This document shows, in pieces, positions 47,218-56,845 of a DNA stretch of 64,000 nucleotides. The notes below the pieces were generated by a model. It did not search any database. It was not told where the DNA came from and was given only the letters and a program-made list of their open reading frames with translations. Numbering within the stretch: the first letter of the stretch is position 1; each line of letters starts with the position of its first letter. Where the stretch lies: the NCBI RefSeq assembly GCF_000092125.1, contig NC_014212.1, positions 1,260,001 through 1,324,000 on the forward strand, read 5' to 3'. A program made the position numbers and the translations under genes. Origin of the DNA: Allomeiothermus silvanus DSM 9946. Lineage in GTDB: Bacteria > Deinococcota > Deinococci > Deinococcales > Thermaceae.

Positions 47218-47353
47218 GACCGATTACATAGCCTGGAGTAGAGGCGCTGCTATAAGCTATGCTCGAGTTCTCCTTGCAGGCCTTCCTGACCCTCCTGGTG
47301 GTGGTGGACCCCATCGGGTTGGTGCCGATCTTCATCGCTTTGGCAGGAGGTAG
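46166..47353 (+). CDS. IS481-family transposase
   Basis: N-terminal helix-turn-helix (KSWKEIQDLVGISRATYHRW), a second HTH-like part (GFQMSERTVGRILAYL) and an rve integrase core: LVQVDTLTL (first catalytic Asp), IQVDGGSEF (second) and LNGHVERMQRTFKEEF (catalytic Glu). GTG start after GGAGGTTCCCCAG. The frame reads through the right end of the element and stops 136 bp into flanking DNA, overlapping marC by about 95 bp and adding about 45 foreign residues. Confidence 0.9.
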   Translation: MQFTTVGREIWRGARQAQRLAEANASDPEVQERLRKLRLVKALRESKKSWKEIQDLVGISRATYHRWQKALKEKGLAGLKPRSRRPKHLRTKVHWTPGLLIRIETLRKENPTWGRWSIWLTLRKEGFQMSERTVGRILAYLEKHRRIESVAGYLARTQRGKLKRRVNRPYAKRKPRGYEARAPGDLVQVDTLTLTLGPGSMVKHFSAIDLHSRFVLAEVHSRATAKLSEGFLSLLLARAPFPIRAIQVDGGSEFMAEFEEACCALGIALFVLPPRSPKLNGHVERMQRTFKEEFYTRPLPTPLSELQAELDTYLDYYNRRRPHMALGGLAPLEFLAKMQEESVPQRVSNVLTDYIAWSRGAAISYARVLLAGLPDPPGGGGPHRVGADLHRFGRR

Positions 47354-47873
47354 ATCGCACCTCGAGCAGCGCTACCTGGCCCGCAAAGCGGTGTTGGTGG
47401 CTGGGGTGGTGATACTGGGGTTTGCGGTGCTGGGCAAGCCAGTGCTCGAGTACCTGGGCATCACCCTGGGCGCGCTCAGGATTGCCGCGGGCATCCTGCT
47501 TTTCAAAATTGGCTTCGATATGATTTTTGCTCACCTCGAGCGCGAAACCCCCGAGGAATACGAGGAAGCCCAAACCCGGCTAGATTTCTCGGTGTTTCCT
47601 CTGGCTATCCCGCTCATTGCGGGTCCTGGCACCTTGGCCAGCGTGCTGATCTTGACCAGCGAGGCGCACAAGGCCCCCTATGGCCTGGGCATAGTGCTGG
47701 GGATGGCCGGAGTGGTACTGTTGCTTACTTACTTGTTCCTACGAGCAGCAAGCCCCCTGTCCCGGCTGCTACGCCGCACCGGGATCAACGTCGTCACTCG
47801 GGTGCTGGGTATTCTACTGGCCGCGTTGGCGGTACAGTATGTGGTGAACGGGATTCGGGCGCTGGGGTTTTGA
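47259..47873 (+). CDS. MarC/UPF0056-family integral membrane protein
   Basis: A 204-residue protein with six helices, starting LEFSLQAFLTLLVVVDPIGL and having LAIPLIAGPGTLASVLILTS, both family signatures. The function is unresolved despite the MarC name. The start lies inside the tail of the IS transposase frame, and the IS ends only 41 bp upstream, so its original promoter may have been displaced. Confidence 0.85.
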   Translation: MLEFSLQAFLTLLVVVDPIGLVPIFIALAGGRSHLEQRYLARKAVLVAGVVILGFAVLGKPVLEYLGITLGALRIAAGILLFKIGFDMIFAHLERETPEEYEEAQTRLDFSVFPLAIPLIAGPGTLASVLILTSEAHKAPYGLGIVLGMAGVVLLLTYLFLRAASPLSRLLRRTGINVVTRVLGILLAALAVQYVVNGIRALGF

Positions 47874-47879
47874 GCCGCC

Positions 47880-49193
47880 TCAGCGCTGCCTGGGTTTATC
47901 CCGGTACATGGCCGCATCGGTTTGGAATAAGGCTTCTTCCAAGCTCATTTCCGGGTCAATGGCTGCACTTCCCGCGCTCACCCGCACCTGGAGGTTTCCC
48001 CGCACCCGCTCGATCAGCTCTTGAGCCTCGCTCACCGGCAGGTTGAGGTGTAGGCTCACGAACTCATCGCCCCCGACCCGAAAGGCTGCGTCGCCTTGAC
48101 GCGAGAAAGCCTGGAGCGAGTCGGCCAGCCGCTTTAGGGCCTGATCCCCGGCCGCGTGGCCCTGGGTGTCGTTGAGCCGTTTGAGCCCGTCCATATCCCA
48201 GTACAGCATGGTGAGGGGAAGGCCTAGCCGCTTGGCTTGGGCCTGAAGCTTGGGGAAGGCATCCTCGAGCGCCCGGCGGTTGCCCAGCCCGGTGAGGGGG
48301 TCGGTGAGGGCTTGGCTGGTGAGGCTTTTGCGGGCCAACTGGCCGTAGAGAAGCCCGGCGGTCTGGATGCCGAAGGCCTGGGCGATGGGCAAAGCTTCCG
48401 GCGGGAATCCATCGGGGTTTCGCAGGTTATCGAGGTTGATGGTCGCTAGCACTTCGCCTTGGAGCACCACCGGCACGCAGATGCTGGCCTGGATTTCTCT
48501 TACCCGCCCATGTTTTTTCAATAGCTCAGCAAGCTCACCGGCCTGCGCCGCACTCCGTTGCTGTATCTCTGAGCCACGGATCAGCCGTGGGCGCCCCAGA
48601 TGCCAAGCGGTTTCCCCCTCTCCGTACCAAAGCAGCTCGAGATCGGCGGGGAAGAAGTGGCCGATCAATGCCTCATCAAACCCCACCTGGGCCACAAAGC
48701 GAAAAGAATCGCCTTCGCGCAGGGAGATGCTTCCCGCGTCACAACCCGGCACCACGGCTACTGCGGTCTCGAGTACCTGCCTTAAGAGGTCGGCAAGGTT
48801 CTCTTCCTGGCGCACTAGCCCCGAGAGCACCTCCAAAGTAGTGCGGTAGGCCATGGCCTGCTGCTCGAGGTCGGTGATGTCGGCCAAAAGACATAGCCGC
48901 CCTTCTCCTAACGGGTGGCAGCTGACCTGGAACCAGCGCTGATCTACGTGGATCAACGCGAAAAGACCTTGGGCAGCTCCCTCTGCGGCTAGGGCGCTGT
49001 GCTCACGGGGAACAGGTCGCCGCGAAGCGTCGTAAGGGCTCAGCAGCTTGGATAAGGAAACCCCCATCAGATCCTGTCCCAGCAGGGCTTGGGCGGCAGG
49101 GTTGTACCAGCGCACCCGACCGCGCTTATCCAGCCACACCGCGCCCTGGGGTGAGCCAAAGAGTACCTGAAGCTGGGCGGGGGGCGGGGTCAT
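47880..49193 (-). CDS. PAS-GAF-GGDEF diguanylate cyclase
   Basis: Makes cyclic di-GMP. Domain order: PAS-like (about 1-110, AVWLDKRGRVRWYNPAAQAL), GAF (about 115-270, SISLREGDSFRFVAQVG) and GGDEF (about 275-437) with intact FRVGGDEFVSL. RQGD, five residues before GGDEF, is an inhibitory I-site. The protein lacks transmembrane segments and EAL/HD-GYP domains, so it is a cytosolic sensor cyclase. A TACAAT box at 49222-49227 could be its -10. Confidence 0.9.
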   Translation of the reverse strand: MTPPPAQLQVLFGSPQGAVWLDKRGRVRWYNPAAQALLGQDLMGVSLSKLLSPYDASRRPVPREHSALAAEGAAQGLFALIHVDQRWFQVSCHPLGEGRLCLLADITDLEQQAMAYRTTLEVLSGLVRQEENLADLLRQVLETAVAVVPGCDAGSISLREGDSFRFVAQVGFDEALIGHFFPADLELLWYGEGETAWHLGRPRLIRGSEIQQRSAAQAGELAELLKKHGRVREIQASICVPVVLQGEVLATINLDNLRNPDGFPPEALPIAQAFGIQTAGLLYGQLARKSLTSQALTDPLTGLGNRRALEDAFPKLQAQAKRLGLPLTMLYWDMDGLKRLNDTQGHAAGDQALKRLADSLQAFSRQGDAAFRVGGDEFVSLHLNLPVSEAQELIERVRGNLQVRVSAGSAAIDPEMSLEEALFQTDAAMYRDKPRQR

Positions 49194-49235
49194 TGGGGGC
49201 CTTTAGCTGCATTGTCGGAGAATTGTACGAAGGGG

Positions 49236-50825
49236 TCAACCTCGCCTTGGGGGGATCAACGGAGTTTCGGCCAGCAGCTCGCGGGCGTGCTCGAGAGCGG
49301 CTTGCGAGTATGAGCCGGAAAGCATCCGAGCCAGCTCGCGTACCCGCTCCTCCCCCTCGATGGCATGTACCTGTACCCGTCCTTTCTCTTTGACCACCTG
49401 GAAGTGGCGCTGGGCCCGGGCGGCGATTTGGGGCAGGTGGGTTACCACCAGCACCTGGCGGGTTTGGGCGAGCCGAGCTAAGCGCTCAGCTACTTGCCAG
49501 GCCGCCTCTCCCCCCACCCCGGTGTCTATTTCATCGAAGATCACGGTGGCGGCCTCTACTCCGGTAAGGAGTACCAGCGCCAACATCACCCGTGAGAGCT
49601 CACCCCCGGAGGCCGCCTTTTCGAGGGGGGCTTCATGGATACCGGGATTGGCGCTAAAGAATAGATAGACTTCCTCGAGCCCCTCCGGACCCGGCTCGCT
49701 CAAGGCCGCTAGCTCCACCCGGAAGCGGGCTTCGGGCATCCCCAGGGCCCGAATCTCCCGCGTGGCCTCCCGGGAAAGCCACTCGGCGGCTTCAGCGCGG
49801 GCTTTAGAAAGGGTTTGCCCCCGCTGCCAAAGCTCTTGCCGCGAACCCTCGATTTCCCTTTCCAGCAGGGCTAGGCGTTCGTCGGCTCCCTCAAGCTCGG
49901 CTAGCTCCCGCCGCACCGAATCCGCGAAGGCCAGCACCTCCTCCAGGCTGTCGCCGTACTTGCGCTGCAACCGCTCGAGTAGGGCCAGCCGGGCTTCCAC
50001 GGTCTCTAGCCGGTGGGGGTCAGCCTCCAGGCTCTCCAGGTAATCCTCGAGTTCGCGGGCTATCGCCTTGAGGCTATCCAGGGCGGCCTCGAGGTCGCGG
50101 CCAAGGTTCCACAGTCCCTGGTCATACTTGGCAGCGGTCTTGAGTTCCTTGAGGGCCTGGGCTATCTGTCCTACGCTATCGTGTTCCCCGCTCAGCAGGC
50201 TCGAGGCCAGCCCTACCCGCTCACGCAAGCTCTCGGCGTGGCGCAACTTCTCGGCTTCGCGCTTGAGTTCGGTTTCTTCGCCGGGGACGATTTTCGCCGC
50301 GTCGATTTCCTTGATCTGAAAGGAGAGCACGTCCAAACGGCGCTCGCGCTCACGGGCGGCGGCCTCGAGCCGCTCCTGCTCGGCGAGCAGGGTTTGGTGG
50401 TGGGTGTAGGCCTCACGGTAGGCCTGGAGCAAGGCCGGATCCACCAGGGCATCCAATAGCGCCCGCTGGGCCTTGCGCCCTAACAGCGTAAGCGCGGCGT
50501 GTTGGGCATGGATAGTGAGGTGCTGGCTGGTCTCCTCGGCCAGTTCGCGCAACGAGACCACTTCGCCGTCTACTCGGGGGATGCTGCGGCTATTGGTGAC
50601 CCGTCGTGAAAAAACCCGCCCGTCAAACCAGGCCGTCACGAGAAGAGCTTCTGCGCCCTGGCGGATCATCCCCTCCGCCCGCTCTCCCAGCAGCAGCGAG
50701 AGCGCGTCCACCAGCACGCTCTTGCCCGCTCCGGTCTCCCCGGTCAACACGGTCAGACCAGGGCCGAACTCAAGCGTGACCTCCTCGAGAACGGCTAAGT
50801 TTTTTACCTCCAAACGTTCGAGCAC
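49236..50825 (-). CDS. recN: DNA repair protein RecN
   Basis: SMC-like ATPase for double-strand break repair. LTVLTGETGAGKSVLVDALS (about 25-44) is Walker A. A long coiled-coil middle (about 150-370) and the Walker B/signature parts ASGGELSRVMLALVLLTGVE and VIFDEIDTGVGGEAA complete the ABC head. At 529 residues it is slightly shorter than usual (about 550). No SOS box was recognised. Confidence 0.94.
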   Translation of the reverse strand: MLERLEVKNLAVLEEVTLEFGPGLTVLTGETGAGKSVLVDALSLLLGERAEGMIRQGAEALLVTAWFDGRVFSRRVTNSRSIPRVDGEVVSLRELAEETSQHLTIHAQHAALTLLGRKAQRALLDALVDPALLQAYREAYTHHQTLLAEQERLEAAARERERRLDVLSFQIKEIDAAKIVPGEETELKREAEKLRHAESLRERVGLASSLLSGEHDSVGQIAQALKELKTAAKYDQGLWNLGRDLEAALDSLKAIARELEDYLESLEADPHRLETVEARLALLERLQRKYGDSLEEVLAFADSVRRELAELEGADERLALLEREIEGSRQELWQRGQTLSKARAEAAEWLSREATREIRALGMPEARFRVELAALSEPGPEGLEEVYLFFSANPGIHEAPLEKAASGGELSRVMLALVLLTGVEAATVIFDEIDTGVGGEAAWQVAERLARLAQTRQVLVVTHLPQIAARAQRHFQVVKEKGRVQVHAIEGEERVRELARMLSGSYSQAALEHARELLAETPLIPPRRG

Positions 50826-50959
50826 AGGTCAAAACCCCGTATGGGCACCCTGTTTCAATCTTACACATAAACCCCGTTTATCTGTTGTAGGGCGAATCCT
50901 AGAGGGACTCCTGTAGATAACCTAAAGAACCCACGCTTCGAGCCATCGCCGGAGAAAGG

Positions 50960-50965
50960 TAAAGT
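50960..50965 (+). promoter_or_regulatory. -10 element for a leaderless sulfurtransferase mRNA
   Basis: TAAAGT is followed by six bases and the ATG at 50972; TTCGAG lies 17 nt upstream at 50937-50942. GGAGAAAGG is too far for SD use, so the message is probably leaderless. Confidence 0.5.
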
Positions 50966-50971
50966 AAATCT

Positions 50972-51823
50972 ATGGCCGAGCTTCAGCTTCCTACCCCCTT
51001 GGTCAGTACCGCGTGGCTGATAGAGCATCTGGCGGATTCTAAGTTGCGCATCGTGGACGTGCGCTTCTCCCTGGCCGACCCGCTGGCTGGGTACATGGCC
51101 TATCGCGAGGGGCATATTCCCGGCGCGGTTTACCTGAACCTCGAGGCCGACCTCTCCGCCCCTCTCCGGCCCGACCGTAAGGGAGGCCGCCACCCCCTGC
51201 CCACCCCGGAAGCCTTTGCCCGCACGCTCTCCCAGGCGGGCATCGGTAACGAGCACGGGGTGGTAGTCTACGACGACAACGGCATGGTAGCCCCCCGGCT
51301 ATGGTGGATGCTGCGCTGGTTAGGCCACGACGCGGTCGCAGTGTTGGACGGCGGGGTGAGGGCGTACCTGGAGGCCGGGGGAAAGCTCGAGCCGGGCAGT
51401 TCCACCTATCCCCCCACGACCTTCACCCCCCACCCCCGCCCCGAGATGCTCTTGGATGCCGAGGCGGTAGCGGGCCGCTCAGCCGATACCGTCTTGATTG
51501 ATTCTCGAGCCCCGGAACGCTACCGCGGCGAGGTCGAACCGCTAGATCCGGTGGCCGGGCATATTCCCGGGGCTATCAACCGCAACTGGGCCGATAGTTT
51601 AGACACCAGTGGCCGCTTCAAACCTGCCCAGGCGCAACGGGCGCGTTTCGCTGAGGTCGAGGGTAAAGACCTCATCGTCTACTGCGGTTCAGGGGTAAGC
51701 GCTACGGCCAATCTGTTGGCCCTCGAGGTCGCTGGGATCAAGGGCGCTAGGCTCTATGCCGGTTCTTGGAGCGACTGGGTGAGCGACCCCTCAAGGCCTG
51801 TTGCCAAGGGGGAAGAAGGCTGA
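50972..51823 (+). CDS. sseA: Two-domain sulfurtransferase (thiosulfate/3-mercaptopyruvate type)
   Basis: Two rhodanese domains in 283 residues. The C-terminal one has IVYCGSGVSATAN with catalytic C238; the N-terminal counterpart (VVYDDNG) has Asp instead of Cys, as normal for the inactive domain. RVVDVRFSLADP-like and GHIPGA motifs recur in both. The CGSGVS loop resembles the mercaptopyruvate type. Substrate specificity is not proven. Confidence 0.9.
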   Translation: MAELQLPTPLVSTAWLIEHLADSKLRIVDVRFSLADPLAGYMAYREGHIPGAVYLNLEADLSAPLRPDRKGGRHPLPTPEAFARTLSQAGIGNEHGVVVYDDNGMVAPRLWWMLRWLGHDAVAVLDGGVRAYLEAGGKLEPGSSTYPPTTFTPHPRPEMLLDAEAVAGRSADTVLIDSRAPERYRGEVEPLDPVAGHIPGAINRNWADSLDTSGRFKPAQAQRARFAEVEGKDLIVYCGSGVSATANLLALEVAGIKGARLYAGSWSDWVSDPSRPVAKGEEG

Positions 51824-51903
51824 GTACCCCCTACCGTAGAGCCGTTCGCTCTCCTGGGCTTTCCGAAAGGGCCCGAAGCGGACAAATCAGCGGGAAGGCA
51901 CGC

Positions 51904-52278
51904 CTACCCCATCTCCAGCGTTTCTAAAATCACTACCGCCAGGGCGTGCTCTTTTTCATGAGAAAGCGAAAGATGCGCCCGCCAGCCCTCAGAGACCATC
52001 CGCTGGGCGATCTTGGCGATGTAGCCGAGCCGGGGCCGTGCCCCCTCTTTCTCCACCCATACCTCGCGCCAGCCGAAGCTATGCGGCCAGCACTTCTGAA
52101 AAGCCTCCTTGGCGGCAAAGCGGGCCGCCAGCGCGGGCAGGGGGTCGGCCTGGGCCAGACAGTAGGCCACTTCCTCCGGGGTGAAGTGGCGCTCGAGGAA
52201 ACGCTCTGAGTGCCGCTCGAACACCCCGCGCAAGCGCTCTACAGATACGATGTCGGTTCCAATGGCTACGATGGGCAT
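51904..52278 (-). CDS. acpS: Holo-[acyl-carrier-protein] synthase
   Basis: Transfers 4'-phosphopantetheine from CoA to the serine of ACP. IVAIGTDIVSVERL has the metal Asp (D9), and FAAKEAFQKCW has the Glu/Lys of the CoA site, while HLSLSHEKEHALAVVI is the C-terminal family part. The 124 residues are usual for the trimeric AcpS type. It is divergent from the rsmF gene. Confidence 0.94.
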   Translation of the reverse strand: MPIVAIGTDIVSVERLRGVFERHSERFLERHFTPEEVAYCLAQADPLPALAARFAAKEAFQKCWPHSFGWREVWVEKEGARPRLGYIAKIAQRMVSEGWRAHLSLSHEKEHALAVVILETLEMG

Positions 52279-52306
52279 GGTTTACTCGGCGTAGATATAT
52301 CCCTAG

Positions 52307-54802
<2,496 letters not shown>

Positions 54803-54806
<4 letters not shown>

Positions 54807-55462
54807 GAGCTCTCCTTATCCACGGAATCGGAGAAGGAAGGCGGGTTGATCTCCTCCTGGTGGGGTTCGCTTTCGCCCGGCGGTTGGGGCGAAGCAGGGC
54901 GGGGGGGTAGGGCGAGCCGGGGATGAAGCTTGGTGTACTCCCAGAGCTTTTCGATGATCTCCTTCACCACCTCCTGTACCCGCCTTCCGTCAGTGGAGAC
55001 GTGGATGTGGGCCTGGCGGTAGATCGGCTCGCGCTGGAGGAACATCTGCTGAATACGCCCTAAAGGGTCTTCACCTTCGAGCATAGGGCGCTTGCCCGGC
55101 TTGCGGCCCACCCGCTCGAAGATGGTTTCGGGGCTGGCCCACAAGGCCACCACGATGCCCCGGTTCAGGAGTTTTTCACGGTTTTCTGGGCTGACGAAGG
55201 TCCCACCGCCCAGCGAGAGCACCATGAAGTCTTTCTGCACTAGTTCGCCCACCGCCTCAGCCTCGAGCCTACGGAACGTCTCTTCGCCCAGGTGGCGAAA
55301 GATATCGGCAATGGTGAGCCCAGTCTCGCGTTCGATGTAGCCGTCCAAGTCGATGAAGTGCAGCATCAGCTCGTGCGCTAGCTCCCGCCCGATGCGGCTT
55401 TTACCCACCCCCATGAAGCCAGTGAGCGATACCCAGGTAGTGGGGCGGTCAATGTGCAGCAT
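54803..55462 (-). CDS. aroK: Shikimate kinase
   Basis: Phosphorylates shikimate. VSLTGFMGVGKSRIGRELAH is Walker A (about 11-30), FIDLDGYIERETG the substrate Asp motif and VLSLGGGTFV the GGG motif near 80. The start at MLHIDRPTTW gives about 219 residues; the upstream extension lacks an SD. The C-terminus (about 45 residues beyond the family) is Pro/Ser/Glu-rich and disordered. It overlaps aroB. Confidence 0.93.
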
Positions 55463-55512
55463 AGTCAGGGGGTAGGGCCTGAGGGGTGGGGTGTGGAAGG
55501 TTGAGCAGCTGC

Positions 55513-55583
55513 ACGCCATACGCGCTACGTCTTCCTGAAAAGTTGCTGGCGTAGGGCGTACGGCATACGACGTAAGGCGCTGA
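55513..55583. repeat. ACGT-rich intercistronic repeat (aroC-aroK)
   Basis: CGCCATACGCGCTACGTCTT at one end and GGCGTACGGCATACGACGTAAGGCG at the other are roughly inverted. It belongs to the same group as 3446-3494 and 5920-5991 and lies inside the aro operon. Confidence 0.6.
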
Positions 55584-55589
55584 CATGGC

Positions 55590-56741
55590 TCAATACGTCC
55601 GGGCGTGCTCTTTGTACCGTTCCACGCGCTCGACGAGTTCTTCCAGGGTGTCGCCGCCGAACTTTTCCAAGTAGGCCTGGGCCAGCACGATGCCGGTAAG
55701 GGCCTCGAGGATCACGCTGGCTGCGGGCACTGCGGTGGTGTCGGAGCGTTCGCGGGCGGCATCGGCGGGCTGGTGGGTCACCACGTCTACGGTCGGCAGG
55801 GGGGTCATCAAGGTGGCGATGGGTTTGAGGGCCGCCCGCACCACCAGTTCTTCGCCGGTGCTCATGCCCCCCTCGGTGCCCCCGGCCCGGTTGGTCTGGC
55901 GGTAGTAACCGCGCCCCTCTTCCCAGTAGATCGCGTCGTGAACCTGTGACCCCGGCTTCATGGCGTTTTCGAAGCCAGTACCGATCTCCACGCCCTTCAC
56001 CGCCGGAATGCTTAGGGCCACCTGGGCCACCCGGCCATCGAGTTTGCGCTCCCAGTGCATCTGCGAGCCCAGCCCTGGCACCAGCCCCTTGAAGCGGGCC
56101 TCGATGATTCCGCCCAAGGTGTCGCCCCTGGCTTTGGCTTCGTCCACCCGGCGGATCACCTCGGCTTCAGCCTCTGGGTCGGTCATGCGTACCGGGCTTT
56201 CCTCGATGCGGCTGCGCAGTTCCCAGTCGAAGGGGACCTTGCTCCACACCCCGGCCATGCCCGCCACGAAGCCCACGCTCTCCACCCCGAAAAAAGAAAG
56301 GAGCTTGTGGGCTACTGCCCCCACCGCTACCCGCATGGCCGTTTCGCGAGCGCTGGCCCGCTCGAGCACATCCCGCAGATCCTTGTGGTGGTACTTGATC
56401 CCCCCGGCGAGGTCAGCGTGGCCTGGGCGCGCCGCGGTGAGGGCCTTTTTGCGCGGCTCGTTTCCCGGGGCTGGGTCCATGATCTCGCTCCAGTTGCGGT
56501 AGTCGGCGTTTTTGATGACCAGGGTCACCGGAGCCCCGGTGGTGCGCCCGGCCCGCACCCCGCTTACGATCTCCACCGTGTCGGTCTCGATCACCATCCG
56601 CCTGCCGCGCCCGTAGCCGCCCTGGCGCTTGCGAAGCCAGGGGTTGATGTCTTCGACGCTGAGGGGGAGCCGGCTCGGCAGCCCCTCGATGATCCCGGTA
56701 AGTTGTGGGCCATGGGATTCGCCCGAGGTTAGAAACCGCAT
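55590..56741 (-). CDS. aroC: Chorismate synthase
   Basis: FMN-dependent conversion of EPSP to chorismate. RFLTSGESHGPQLTGIIEGL at the start, TAARPGHADLAGGIKYHHKD and RASARETAMRVAVGAVAHKL are the three family signatures. 383 residues, normal. It opens the aroC-aroK-aroB transcription unit; the ATG is preceded by a weak SD. Confidence 0.95.
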   Translation of the reverse strand: MRFLTSGESHGPQLTGIIEGLPSRLPLSVEDINPWLRKRQGGYGRGRRMVIETDTVEIVSGVRAGRTTGAPVTLVIKNADYRNWSEIMDPAPGNEPRKKALTAARPGHADLAGGIKYHHKDLRDVLERASARETAMRVAVGAVAHKLLSFFGVESVGFVAGMAGVWSKVPFDWELRSRIEESPVRMTDPEAEAEVIRRVDEAKARGDTLGGIIEARFKGLVPGLGSQMHWERKLDGRVAQVALSIPAVKGVEIGTGFENAMKPGSQVHDAIYWEEGRGYYRQTNRAGGTEGGMSTGEELVVRAALKPIATLMTPLPTVDVVTHQPADAARERSDTTAVPAASVILEALTGIVLAQAYLEKFGGDTLEELVERVERYKEHARTY

Positions 56742-56793
56742 AGCAAGAGCCTAGCACAACTGCCTCTTTGAAGAGCTCGGGTCCGCCTACCGG

Positions 56794-56829
56794 AAAAAAC
56801 AGCCCCCCTCGAGGCTTCCCAGGGGGGCC
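56794..56829 (-). terminator. Terminator after pilQ
   Basis: On the minus strand GCCCCCC and GGGGGGC form a 7-bp stem (56802-56808, 56822-56828), then TGTTTTTT. It follows the pilQ stop at 56846 and ends the pil operon. Confidence 0.85.
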
Positions 56830-56845
56830 CGAAGGTATTGGGGGG

